Below the pieces are notes generated by a model. That model was given only the letters and a program-made list of their open reading frames with translations. It was not told the origin of the DNA and did no database searches. Shown here piece after piece: positions 16,424 through 26,139 of a stretch of DNA of 64,000 nucleotides. The stretch's first letter is position 1, and every line of letters starts with the position of its first letter. The DNA comes from CAVRUD01 sp963849635 (lineage in GTDB: Bacteria; Chloroflexota; Chloroflexia; Thermomicrobiales; UBA6265): NCBI GenBank assembly GCA_963849635.1, contig CAWKIA010000024.1, forward strand, positions 399,933 to 463,932, read 5' to 3'. A program made the position numbers and the translations under genes.

Positions 16424-18471
16424 CGTTTCGTCCGATCCGTTCGTTCGCCAACAAGCTTGGCCTCACGCAGGCATGCACTGGGATCGATCACCCCAAACCC
16501 AGCGTCGTTACGCCAAACGTAGTCGCCGCCCGGGAGGGGTCTTGAGGTGCTCTGCAAAATCCCCACGATCTGAGCCGCGGTCAGGTTCTTGTTGACACCG
16601 AGCATCAGACCGGCAACGCCTGCCACGTAAGGTGATGACATGCTCGTCCCGCTCATCGCCAGCCACTCGGCGTTCCCCGTGGCAAATCCCTTTGCCGCCA
16701 CGATATCGGTGCCCGGCGCCCCGACGTCCGGTTTGAACCGGCCGTCCCGCGTCGGACCCTGGCTGCTCGTGATATTGATTCGCGTTTGAACGTCGTCGTA
16801 GTTGGCGACCGAGATGATCCGATGGCCACAGGCCAAGGAGCTGACCGTCGAATTGTCGACGAACGAGCCCTCCGCCAGGTACGACGGGAAGCTCCAGGCC
16901 TGGCTCGGTCCGAGGCGACCAATACGGCGAGGGTCGTCACGCTCGATCCAGCCGTGATAGCTCCCGTCACGCACTTCCTGCCCGGTCAACCGCACTTGCC
17001 ACGTCCCAGGCGGAATGCCAATTACCCCTGCCGGGTCCATGAAGGGCGAGAGGTAGATTGAGATGTAGTTGGAGCCGTTGATCGGATGGTAGAGCTCGTT
17101 ATAGATGCTGACGAAGCTCTTGCGTGGCTTGGGCAGTTGCTGATTTTCGACGAACTCGCCGGGAGCGATCGGGCCAATCCATTTTCCACCTGGTGGCCGA
17201 ATCTCCACTTCGAATCGATCCTGTGAGCTGTACCAAATTTCCATCTCATTCTCAGAGAGATCTGAGATGCCGTCGCCGACGACGACCCAATCGATGACGC
17301 TGTTCAGACCGCGCGATGCGACGCGTCCACTCGTATGAATCCGGCCCATGACGTAGCCGATGTCTTCCGGTGAGGCGGCCGCCTCTTGACCCGCGTTGCC
17401 GGCGGCAACGGTGACGCAACGGCCGGGAATGGCTATCGCGTTGTCAATCCACCGGGATATCGTGCTACTCGCGTCGTGAGCGTGGCCGTTTGTCCCGAGG
17501 CTGATATTGATGGAGATTGGGAGATCCATCTCGTCGGACAGGTCCATCAAGTAGTCGACGGCGTGGGCGAGGCGGGTCGAGTCATAGAAGGTGCGTCGGC
17601 GTTCCTCATCCTCTGGAGGGAGTGAAATGAGGACGGCCGCAATTTGAGCCTTCTTGCAGATGCCGCGGCTCCCGGCGGCAATGCTGGCGACATGCGTACC
17701 ATGCGCTCCCTCGACCATTTGGGATTGCGGTTCAAGTTCCCAGGCTGGGATCCCGTTCGCCGCTCCGTCTATGATCGCCCGATTGAGATCCTTCTGCCGA
17801 AAATGCGCGCCGTAGCCAAACGCAACGGGTGGATCGCGGACGTCTCCACCCTGATCCCAGATTGCGACGAACCGAGTGCCGCCTTTGCCATCCGAGAAGT
17901 CCGAATGGGCGAAGTCGAAACCGTGAACATCGATCAGTCCAATCAGGACCTCCTCGCCGTCCTTGTGTCTGGCTTGATCCGGGAAACTCCACCGGCTCTT
18001 GGCTGGAACTCCCGGCTTTCCCCGAGTTCGTGGGGGTGTTGGCGCGGCCAAGGGTTCGCCAAGGCTGACATGGGTAATCTCTCTCGGTTGAACAATCTCA
18101 CCCAAATCGGCAAGCGGAATCTCCGCGACCACCATGCCGCCGCGGCGACGTATCCGCCGTCCCGTTGCAGGTAGCGGCAGAACATCGCTGTCCTTAACCG
18201 CATCGCTCAACTCGACGAATACGCTGACTATGACCTCGTCGGTAAGTTGCCTGTTCCAATCCGCACGCTTGCCGATGTCATCCTGGATACTGAGCGTTTC
18301 TTCGATTCGTTCGTTCGCAGAAGGATCGTCTGGAGCTACTTCCGCGAGGGCCACGGACGAACTGCATTCGGAGCGGACTTTATTCACGGATGTACTGCCG
18401 TTGTAGAACATCCTCAGCTTCGGCTGAAGCGTGCGCGAATCAAGGGAACGACCTTCGGACGCATTGGCCAT
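16420..18471 (-). CDS. Subtilisin-like (S8) serine protease, cytoplasmic type
   Basis: Protease of 683 residues with a full S8 triad: Asp in GLIDVHGFDFAHSDF, His in GAHGTHVASIAAGS, Ser in SGTSMSSPYVAGVAG, plus the oxyanion Asn in AAGNAG. There is no signal peptide or propeptide cleavage signal; about 170 N-terminal residues of unknown fold precede the catalytic domain. A roughly 200-residue segment between the AAGN and GTSMSS motifs probably forms an inserted beta domain. ATG 18471 follows AAGGATT. Its stop overlaps the start of the MBL gene, and the DUF2278 gene ends 171 bp upstream on the same strand. Cytoplasmic subtilases paired with a second enzyme often act as regulated or toxic modules; that reading is inference. 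Confidence 0.9.
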   Translation of the reverse strand: MANASEGRSLDSRTLQPKLRMFYNGSTSVNKVRSECSSSVALAEVAPDDPSANERIEETLSIQDDIGKRADWNRQLTDEVIVSVFVELSDAVKDSDVLPLPATGRRIRRRGGMVVAEIPLADLGEIVQPREITHVSLGEPLAAPTPPRTRGKPGVPAKSRWSFPDQARHKDGEEVLIGLIDVHGFDFAHSDFSDGKGGTRFVAIWDQGGDVRDPPVAFGYGAHFRQKDLNRAIIDGAANGIPAWELEPQSQMVEGAHGTHVASIAAGSRGICKKAQIAAVLISLPPEDEERRRTFYDSTRLAHAVDYLMDLSDEMDLPISINISLGTNGHAHDASSTISRWIDNAIAIPGRCVTVAAGNAGQEAAASPEDIGYVMGRIHTSGRVASRGLNSVIDWVVVGDGISDLSENEMEIWYSSQDRFEVEIRPPGGKWIGPIAPGEFVENQQLPKPRKSFVSIYNELYHPINGSNYISIYLSPFMDPAGVIGIPPGTWQVRLTGQEVRDGSYHGWIERDDPRRIGRLGPSQAWSFPSYLAEGSFVDNSTVSSLACGHRIISVANYDDVQTRINITSSQGPTRDGRFKPDVGAPGTDIVAAKGFATGNAEWLAMSGTSMSSPYVAGVAGLMLGVNKNLTAAQIVGILQSTSRPLPGGDYVWRNDAGFGVIDPSACLREAKLVGERTDRTKR

Positions 18472-18642
18472 GGATGCAATCCTTCCTTGGAGCCCCGTGC
18501 ATTGCGTAGTTGCTGTACGTTGCGGGAGTCGTTGCGAGCTTCATTGCGGTTCGGGCTCGGGCCGGGTGACCAGAAAGCAGGGCGTCCGAGCGCGCGGGCT
18601 TCGGCAGGTGAGACGGGTGCGGTGATCGCGGCGACGGCCACC

Positions 18643-19675
18643 TTAGAAGGCGATGGTCCAGCCTTCGCGGGCCGCCTGCTGCCGGGTGTAAGAGACGCCA
18701 TGCACTTTCAGGCCGGGCGGATCGAGCAAGGTGATGATGCCGCCCTGGTTGCCGAGTTGGACCGGTGATGTCACACGCACGACCAGCGTCGCGCCGGCCG
18801 CGATCGTGCCGGAGAGACCCTGCTTGTTCTTGTTCCGGTCCGCGATGGTCCAGCCGGTCAGATCGATCGGGGAGGCTGAGGTATTGAGCAGGGTGACAGT
18901 CTCGGGCTCAGGCGCCGGGCCAGATGGGTTGACCAACGCCGCCACGATGCGGACAACGAGGTCCGGCTCGCTTCGGCCCGATCCCGCCGACCCCCGGGCG
19001 AACCGGCCCGGTGGGCGTTGCTGGCTCGATCCGAGTACCGGTACCTTCCTGGGTGTGCCAGGTCTGCGACTGGAACTTGAGGAAGACGCCGACCCAGCGC
19101 TGCTCGCCGGGGAAGTGCAGGAGCAGGGCGCCATCCTGCCAGACCCCATCTTGCGATGCGAAGTCGGGGTGATTGCCCTGGTTCATATGGATGTCGTGGA
19201 TCCCGTTGCCGGGGAGGAAGCCGAAGATCTTGTCCTTCTTGCCGTCCTCCGGCCCCCAGCGCTCGCCGAAGGCATAGACGAGCGCGTCTTCATCAGCCAT
19301 CGCCGCCTGGACGTGCTTGTCCAACTCCTCGTTCAGGTCGTTGTTGAGCCCGGGAATATCGAAGGCGAGGGGGCGCATGCGCGTGCGGTCGAAAAGATTG
19401 CCGCGGATGAAATCCAGCGCTACGCCACCGGGCTGGTTGTCGAGGAGGGTGAAGCCGGGGGCAAGGTCCGGCAGGAGAGCGGTGACAGGGTGCACGAAGG
19501 CGGGATCGACAAGGTACTCCAAATCGGAGGGGGCGAGTTGCGATTTCACATTGACGGCGATGCGGTAGTCGGTGTCGTCGTCGATGAGGTGGACCTGATA
19601 GTGGGGGTTGTTCGCGTGGGCCAATCGCCGCTGGATGGCCCGCCCTTTGAGGACGCCGTACCTATTGAGCGGCAT
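18643..19675 (-). CDS. DUF2278 (YukJ-like) protein with C-terminal lamin-tail domain (frameshifted)
   Basis: Residues 1-225 match the DUF2278/YukJ family (LNRYGVLKGRAIQRRLA, GGVALDFIRGNLFD, YAFGERWGPE, IFGFLPGNGIHDIHMNQGN, VWQDGALLLHFPGE), whose function is unknown. The C-terminal 100 residues form a lamin-tail-type beta domain (VTLLNTSASPIDLTGWTIAD...GATLVVRV). ATG 19675 follows GAGAAAGG. The frame breaks in the five-C run near 18994; removing one base joins GPVRPG to SAGSGRSEPDLVVRI. Restored length is about 343 residues. No signal peptide is evident. It is the first gene of the minus-strand trio with the S8 protease and MBL hydrolase. Confidence 0.85.
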
Positions 19676-20164
19676 AGCACGAACCTTTCTCAAGCGCCTT
19701 CGCTTGACTCTGATGCCCGAGGATCGATCGCGGGCGGGTGCGCGACGTACGAAAACAGTGTGCGGCCGAGGACGTGGCTCCCTCGCTGTCGAGCCGCCGG
19801 GAAGAGTTTTCGCCGCTGCCTGGCGGCGAGTCGATCCGATGACCGCTTAGTGCGCTGGATGATGTCCAGCACTTTAACAGGGCGATCGACGATTAGATAT
19901 TCGTAGATCTACGTATCTTCTGTGCGCGAAACGCTTAACAGACAGCAAGGGGAAATTGTTGTCTCTTGATTAACACCGTTTGTTTCGACCTGGCGGGCAG
20001 GAACTTCGATACCTAGGACGCAGATCATCGACTGAGAGGTCGATGTGGCGTAGTGATGTATACGTTGGGGCAGGGCGAACAGATTCACCGCTGACACATG
20101 TCTGGCGTATGTCGCAGGGGCCGCCAGGTGTTTGGCGATTCATAGTAGGAGGAAGGGAATAGAC
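19676..20164. other. Divergent intergenic region, AT-richer, with 12 bp palindrome
   Basis: This 489 bp gap separates the minus-strand trio from the intact dihydrofolate-reductase-like gene. It is clearly richer in A+T around 19880-19990 than its surroundings. A perfect palindrome CGTAGATCTACG lies at 19904-19915 and could be an operator for either side. No gene was recognised; promoters for both directions are expected here. Confidence 0.5.
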
Positions 20165-20713
20165 GTGGCGACCGTCTTCATCCACAAGGTCATGTCGTTG
20201 GACGGGTTCATCTCGAAGCCGGACGAGATGGACTATGCCTGGATGTTCGCGTACGGCTCCGGTGGTGAGATGCCCACCCGGATAATGGGCGAAGTTGGAG
20301 CGGTGATCCAGGGTAACAAGGCGTTTCGGGACGGCACGATGTCGGAAGAGACGCTTCCCTATGGCGGGCTGGATGCAGCGCAGTTCATCGTGACCCACGA
20401 CGCCCGCGAGCCAGTCGTATTGGGCGGGCTGACGTTCAATTTCGTCACGGACGGTATTGAGCGAGCGGTGGAGCTGGCCAGAGAAGCGGCAGGGGAAAAG
20501 CGCGTTGCCTTGTTGGGTGCCAGCATCGCCCAGCAGTGCCTGAAGGCCGGACTCGTCGATGAGATCATCATCCACCTGGTGCCGGTGATTCTGGGGGAAG
20601 GGATCAGCCTCTTCGACCATCTGGGCACCGAGATCGATCTGCGGCGGGAAGAGATCGACGCAACCGACCAGGTCACCAGCCTGCGCTTTAGCGTTCTATC
20701 TCGAACTGGGTAA
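20165..20713 (+). CDS. Dihydrofolate reductase family protein (RibD C-terminal domain)
   Basis: Predicted NADPH-dependent reductase of 182 residues, intact. GTG 20165 is preceded by AGGAGGAAGGG. It has the family start (VATVFIHKVMSLDGFIS) and the mid-chain signature KRVALLGASIAQQCLKAGLVDEIIIHLVPVILG, ending with a typical beta strand (VTSLRFSVLS). Proteins of this group, related to YyaP/YwjB, have no firmly assigned substrate and usually are not true folate reductases. A 5-prime copy lies at 14629, on the other side of the protease/MBL cluster and in the same direction. Confidence 0.9.
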   Translation: MATVFIHKVMSLDGFISKPDEMDYAWMFAYGSGGEMPTRIMGEVGAVIQGNKAFRDGTMSEETLPYGGLDAAQFIVTHDAREPVVLGGLTFNFVTDGIERAVELAREAAGEKRVALLGASIAQQCLKAGLVDEIIIHLVPVILGEGISLFDHLGTEIDLRREEIDATDQVTSLRFSVLSRTG

Positions 20714-20752
20714 CGCCGCGGTGCCGATAGCCAAGATCCGAGATAAGCTGAC

Positions 20753-20811
20753 GGCTGAGTGCTGAGGACGTTCGTTCTCACGTCGCACGTCACACGCCAC
20801 ACACCTCACGC
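20753..20811. repeat. Degenerate heptanucleotide repeat tract
   Basis: Two short tracts with 7 bp period: GGCTGAG/TGCTGAG at 20753-20766, and five units at 20777-20811 of the type CTCACGT, CGCACGT, CACACGC, CACACAC, CTCACGC. They lie between the reductase stop and the deacetylase start. Similar period-7 tracts occur at 31319, 34876 and 61347. Confidence 0.6.
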
Positions 20812-20825
20812 TATCGGGAGCCGCC

Positions 20826-21827
20826 GTGTACATCACCCTCCTCTTTGACGTCGAAGACTTCATCGATCCCGAGTCCGACAACGCCGCCCGGACCATCGCC
20901 GACCTCCTGACCGACGAGGGCGTCCGCGCCACCATGTGCATCGTCGGCGAACGCGCCCGCCAGTGGCGCGACCGGGGCCGCACCGACGTCATCGCCGCCC
21001 TGGGCCGCCACGACATCGGCTACCACACCAACCTCCATAGCATCCATCCGGTCATCGCCGAGTACAACGAACACCTCGATTGGGAGGCCGGCATCGCGGA
21101 AACCCTTCGCCGCGAGGAGCCCGGCGTCCGCGCGGTGCGCGACGTCTTCGGCGTCACCCCTTCGTGCTGGGGCCATCCCGGCCGTTCCTGGGCGCCCCAG
21201 GCCGTCGCCGCCATGCCCCGCCTCGGCATCGCCGCCGAGGTCTACGCCTACACCCAGGTCCCCAACGGCGATGTCCACCGCTTCGCCGACGCCATCGCCT
21301 ATCCGGACGGTCCCCAGGTCATCGATCGCTACCTCGCGGACACCCCACGGTGGCAAGAGGACCTCAGACACACCGTCGTCGAGCTCGCGGACCGTCGCGA
21401 CGCCGGTCACCAGTGGGCCCAGGTCTTCCTCGGCCACCCCACCCGCATCCTGCACGAGGAGTACTGGGACGTCCCCAACTTCACCGCTGGCCGCAACCCC
21501 TCACCCGAAGAATGGGTGAAGGCCGCCCGCAAGTCCGACGCCGACCTCGCCACGGCCCTGCACAACCTCCGCCTCACCATCCGCGCCCTCAAGTCCCTGC
21601 CCAGCATCGAGATCCGCACCATCCGCGAGATGAACGCCCTCTTCAACGACGCCAAACTCGAACCCCTCACCCCCGCCGAACAAGCCTTCGTCGCCCCCGA
21701 GATCGACCGCACCGTCGCCACCGTCGCCCGCTGGGGCATTCACCATCCCAACTTCGACACCACCAACCTGCAATCCCTCACCCGATCCCACCTCTCCTCC
21801 CTGGCCCGCCTTCGCCTCGATCGTTAG
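20826..21827 (+). CDS. Polysaccharide deacetylase-like (NodB-homology) protein
   Basis: Predicted hydrolase of 333 residues with a NodB-like carbohydrate esterase start: ITLLFDVEDFIDPES (the usual metal-site Asp region) and later HDIGYHTNLHSIHP, matching the HxxxH zinc motif. SCWGHPGRSWAPQ resembles motif 3. GTG 20826 is the first codon after CGGGAGCCGCC. No signal peptide, so a cytoplasmic enzyme is likely, acting on a sugar derivative or amide. It is transcribed towards the GH116 gene; the two stops are 45 bp apart. Substrate not determinable. Confidence 0.75.
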   Translation: MYITLLFDVEDFIDPESDNAARTIADLLTDEGVRATMCIVGERARQWRDRGRTDVIAALGRHDIGYHTNLHSIHPVIAEYNEHLDWEAGIAETLRREEPGVRAVRDVFGVTPSCWGHPGRSWAPQAVAAMPRLGIAAEVYAYTQVPNGDVHRFADAIAYPDGPQVIDRYLADTPRWQEDLRHTVVELADRRDAGHQWAQVFLGHPTRILHEEYWDVPNFTAGRNPSPEEWVKAARKSDADLATALHNLRLTIRALKSLPSIEIRTIREMNALFNDAKLEPLTPAEQAFVAPEIDRTVATVARWGIHHPNFDTTNLQSLTRSHLSSLARLRLDR

Positions 21828-21872
21828 AGGAACCGGCCCCTCACCGCGCGGTTGCTCCCGGGGTCCGTTGCC

Positions 21873-24577
21873 TCAGGAGACGGCTGACTCCACAACCAGG
21901 CGATCGCCTGCCCGCAGAACCAGTGGCGCCGCGAACTCGATCCTGACCCCGTCTTCACCGAGGGTCGTGTTCGCAGCCACCGCGCTCTCGCCGCGCTTAG
22001 CCCGAACCTCGCCGCGATCTATCGCGCCCAGGGTCAACGAGCTCAGCCGCAGCTCACCATACGTGCAGGAGATCTCGGCTCGCATCCCGACGCCCTGCGA
22101 TGTCTGGGCAAACGTTCCCCAGCCCGTCCCCAGGATGAACGGAGCCCGATACGTATCAGCCGAACGGTCCACGGGTGCAAACCGCAACGCCCCACTTGTC
22201 GCGTCGAAGCGGAACCCTGACAACGCCTCCAACACCGACCAGCCCGCCATCGCCCGGGCGTAGTGATCGCCGCACTCGATCTCGTTGTAGGGATTGCGGC
22301 GGCGCCCGTCGTAGCGCTGTCGCAGCGCCGCCACAATCGCCAGGCCCTCATCGACCATACCTTCGATGATGCAGTGGGCCCCGACCTGGTACTCGATCCC
22401 AGTCCAGACTTCGTCGCAGTAGCGCACCGGCACGTCCGGCCGCCCACCTTGCGGCCAGGTGCAGACCAACACCCCGCTGTCATCCCGGTCGGCAAAAACT
22501 CGATAGTCGTGATCGAACCCCGAAAAGCCCTCACGCACGTTGTGGCGCACGATCGAATTCAGGGTTGCCTTGACATGCTCCTCCGGCAGCACATGGCCGA
22601 GATCCAAGAGGTGCGCCCACCACTGTCCGAACAACTGGTCGGCAAGACACCCCGTCCCGAACTGGTCTTCCTGAGGCTCCGACTCGTCCAGGATCTGGAT
22701 GTAGTACTCCCCGTTCCAAAGCAACTCGTCGTAATTCTTGGAGCCAGCGACGAACCGCTGCCGCAGCGTGGCAGCAAAGTCCGGTTCGCTCTGGAGCTTC
22801 GCCATCTCCTCGCCGGCCCGCAGCGCCGCCAGCCAGAGCGCCCCGATGTACATGTTTGGGCCGTAGAAGGCGATATCGTAGGTGTTTGGCTGCTCTCCTT
22901 GCAGCACGCCGTCGCCGTCCTCATCCCACTTTGCCAGGGTATAGGTGAGCAGCTTCTTTACCCGTGGCCAGAGGCGATCCAACCAGGCCGCATCGCCGCT
23001 AACGCGCACCTCGCGATAGGTCTTGAGGACGGTTCCCAGCATCCCATCCAGGGCCGGGTTGGTCGGTCCCCCGATCGGCTCGTCCCACATCTGTTTGAGA
23101 TACAAGGGCGCAAGCGCGCGGTGAGGGACGTACCCCTCCGGCGCCTGGACCTGCTCTAAGTCCGTCTCCCGCATCGACTGCTCTAGGTTGGGGAAGAGTT
23201 TCGCCAGCGCCATCTCGTAGTTCCAGACGTGGGTGCAGTTCAGCGGGCAGGAGCCGCCGAAGGTCCCGTTCCACATCCCGGTCGAGGCGCCCAGCGACCC
23301 CTCGAAGCCGAAGAACTTGCCATCTTCGGTCCAGAACGTTGTTGGGCTGCGCATCAGGCTGCCCTGTGCCGCCAGCGTTTCCACCAGCCAGGCAGGCAGG
23401 GTGCTGTCCGCCAGGGTCTGCTCCCAGGTGCGCGAATCCGCCTCAAGCCGCTCCCGCTCGCGCAGCATGTAGTCGGTGACGTCGACCGCGTCGCCGAACC
23501 GGGCCGCGTAGGCGTTGCCCAGCCAGAAGCGGCTCCGGCCGAAGGACCGGCCCTGGGCGAACTGGTCGAAGTTGAGGTAGCGGTTCGGGGAAGTACCAGG
23601 CCATCGCGAACGTGATCTGCGCCGTCGCCCCCGGCTTCAGCCAGAACGGCACCGCCAGCCCGCCGTTCCAGGTCGTCCCAACCGGGCTCGGCCCGACCGG
23701 GGTCACCGGCGCATTGCGGTGCGACCGCTCCTTCGAGAAATCCCGGCCAGCCAAGCCGCGATCCAGATTGAACCCCTCCAGGAAGCGCAGAAATTGCTCC
23801 GGTGCCGCCCAGCGCTCGTAGGGCCGCGCATGCTCGGAAAATGCCGTCAGCACCATCTGCCCCGCCCCGGGATGATCGTCCGGCAGAGACGGGTTGTCCA
23901 TCACGATCGAGGTCGAACCTGGCCGCTTCCTCAATCGGTTCGTATTGCCGCCGTAGAGCGGATTCTGGTTGCCGGTGATCGGCGTTAATCCGTCCCAACC
24001 GACCGCGTTCTGCAGCGATCGCCGCCAGGCAACCGTTGACCTCATACCTGCCCGAATTGCGCACGTTGAAGGTAAAGAGGATGGCAGGCAACCCGCTCGC
24101 CGCCGCGTCCAGAGGCACGAACGGCGAAAGCGCCTCCAACTCGACCTGGATCGGCAACTCGCCGTCCTCGTACCGCACCCGTGCAAACGGATACGCTCCC
24201 CGAAAGACCGTCCGATCTACCCCTTGTCCCACCTCGAGGAGCCGGAGTTGGTCCGCCGGAATCTCGTCGTCGGTCACCAGCGGCGTCGGGTCGGGCGATC
24301 GCTCCAGGACCTCCCGCGATTGCAGGATCCGGAGCAGGTTGGACGGCGGCTCCGTCGTTGTCGCCCGCAGGGCGAAAAAGCTGTCCGGAACGAAGCCGGC
24401 GTGGTTGATCTGGTTGACGATCTGCCACTGGCGCAGGCCACCGTCGCCCCCCAGCGCGATCTGCCCGGCCCCTAGCCCACCCAAGGGCATCGCCACATGC
24501 CGAATCGCGTCCCCGGCGTACTCGGGCCCGCCAACCGCGCTCTCCAACCCGGTCCGATCCATGACGCTGCCAACCAT
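21873..24577 (-). CDS. GH116 family beta-glucosidase / glucosylceramidase-like (two frameshifts)
   Basis: Glycoside hydrolase of about 900 residues once repaired, resembling non-lysosomal glucosylceramidase (GBA2-like, GH116). The N-terminal beta domain has HVAMPLGGLGAGQIALGGDGGLRQWQI; the catalytic helical domain has GSCPLNCTHVWNYEMALAKLFPNLE (with the catalytic Glu region), DEVWTGIEYQVGAHCI and NEIECGDHYARAMAGWSVL. ATG 24577 follows GGGAGGG. One extra base near 24015 (restored LQNAVGWDG) and one extra in the GGGG run near 23592 (restored WYFPNRYLNFDQF) break the frame. No signal peptide, so imported glycosides are cleaved inside the cell. Its promoter region is shared with the divergent sugar importer at 24790. 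Confidence 0.9.
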
Positions 24578-24660
24578 GGCACCCTCCCACAACCACACTA
24601 AGCTGACACCTGTCCGCCGACCACGATAGTCAAGCCCGTACGATTTCACAATACCTATCG

Positions 24661-24676
24661 TCATATTTTCATATGA
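24661..24676. promoter_or_regulatory. Candidate operator between divergent GH116 and importer genes
   Basis: An inverted repeat TCATAT-TTTC-ATATGA lies in an AT-rich patch of the 212 bp divergent region. It could be an operator or part of a promoter controlling both directions. The nearby LacI-type gene at 28127 is a candidate binder, though LacI operators usually have a central CG, which is missing here. Confidence 0.45.
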
Positions 24677-24789
24677 ATGTTTAGCTGAATGTGTTGACCC
24701 TCATTGTGCCAGGTGATACGCTGGCCTCCCCTCGGGACGGACAAGTCTGGCAACGTTGGCAGTCGGCTCTACACGTGGAGGTGGCATCC

Positions 24790-26136
24790 GTGGCAATGCG
24801 CCAATCCGGAGCGAACGGGCTGAACGAGAGCACCTTGACCCGCAGACGCCTGGTCCAATCGGCCGGCGGTGCCGGCCTCATGGCCGCCGTCGCCGGACCA
24901 CGCGCCATCCGCGGCGTCGGGGCGCAAGGTGCGCCACCCGCGGCTGATGCGGAAGGCGATCTCAGCACCTTCAACTACGGCGGCGAGCAAGAGCAGAAGA
25001 TCTACTCTGACGCCATCGCCCGCTTCAACGCCCGCTATCCCAACGTCAACGTCAAGGACAACTTCACCCCAGTCGAAACCTGGAGCGACTACGCCAACAA
25101 ACTCACCACGCAGATCGCCGGCGGCAATGCGCCGGACCTCATCCACGTCGCCATCGAAGGCTCCCGCCTCTTGATCTCAAAGAATCTGCTGGAGCCGCTC
25201 AATCCCTTTATCGACCTCGATCCCGACATCCAGACGCGCCTCAACGACCAAATGGCCCAGCCCCTCAAGGACGCCTTCACGGTCGATGGCCTGCTCTATC
25301 AGATCCCGGTCGAATGGAACAACATGGTCATCTACTACAACACCAAGATCTTCGCTGACGCCGGCCTCGAGCCGCCCGCCGCGGACTGGACCTGGGATAC
25401 CTTCCTCGAGACCGCCAAGACCCTCACGACCGGTGAAGGTGGAGACAAGGTCTACGGCTTCGGCATTCCTAACTTCACCTTCGGCCTCATCCCCTGGCTC
25501 CTGACCAACGGCACATACCCCCTCACCGAGGACTGGACCCAATCGAACCTCAGCGACCCCAAGGTGCTGGAGGCCGTCACCTTCATCCACGATCTCATCC
25601 ACGTCCACGGTGTCTCCCCCAGCGTCGAAGGCACCGACAACGACCAACTCTTCCCCGCCGGCAAGCTGGCGATGGGCGGCTGGGGCCGCTGGCCGCTGAC
25701 CGGCTTCATCGCCGCCGGCTTCTCCGACTTCGATGTCCAGTACTGGCCGCGCCGCGCCGCCGCTACCAGCATCCACGGGATCGGCGGCTGGGGCATCAGC
25801 CCATCCAGCGATAACAAGGACCTGGCCTGGGAGCTCCTCCGCGACCTCACCAGCCTCGACACCAACACCGCCCTGGCCAACGCCGGAGCCAGCATCCCGG
25901 CTTGGCGCTCCGCCGCCGAGACGCCGGAGTTTCTCGCCGCCCCCCCCAACGCGAAGATCTACTATGAGAGCCTCAACGACACGAAGCCCGTTCCCTCCCC
26001 CGCTAACTTCAACGAGTTCGAGTCCATCTTCATCCGTCACATGGGCGATATCCTCAGCGGTAGCACCTCCCCCGAAGATGGCCTCAAAGCCGCCGACGAA
26101 GAGCTGAAGTCGGCGATGGAGAAGCTGGCCGGCTAG
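24790..26136 (+). CDS. ABC sugar transporter substrate-binding protein (SBP_bac_1), Tat-exported
   Basis: Extracytoplasmic sugar-binding protein, about 448 residues, intact. I chose GTG 24790, with GGAGGT 7 nt upstream; ATG 24796 is possible. Signal: LTRRRLVQSAGGAGLMAAVAG, a twin-arginine type, ending near GAQGAPPAADA. The mature part has the family pattern EQKIYSDAIARFNARYPNVNVK, GNAPDLIHVAIEGS and WNNMVIYYNTKIF. It is followed by MalF- and MalG-type permeases, a LacI regulator and a dehydrogenase, and is divergent from the GH116 glucosidase, so glucosides or oligosaccharides are plausible ligands. Confidence 0.92.
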   Translation: MAMRQSGANGLNESTLTRRRLVQSAGGAGLMAAVAGPRAIRGVGAQGAPPAADAEGDLSTFNYGGEQEQKIYSDAIARFNARYPNVNVKDNFTPVETWSDYANKLTTQIAGGNAPDLIHVAIEGSRLLISKNLLEPLNPFIDLDPDIQTRLNDQMAQPLKDAFTVDGLLYQIPVEWNNMVIYYNTKIFADAGLEPPAADWTWDTFLETAKTLTTGEGGDKVYGFGIPNFTFGLIPWLLTNGTYPLTEDWTQSNLSDPKVLEAVTFIHDLIHVHGVSPSVEGTDNDQLFPAGKLAMGGWGRWPLTGFIAAGFSDFDVQYWPRRAAATSIHGIGGWGISPSSDNKDLAWELLRDLTSLDTNTALANAGASIPAWRSAAETPEFLAAPPNAKIYYESLNDTKPVPSPANFNEFESIFIRHMGDILSGSTSPEDGLKAADEELKSAMEKLAG

Positions 26137-26139
26137 CCG

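Noticed and set aside
21080..21946. A 288-codon plus-strand frame rich in Arg, Pro and His
   Set aside because: Out-of-frame shadow of the deacetylase gene; composition typical of GC-rich frame artefacts.
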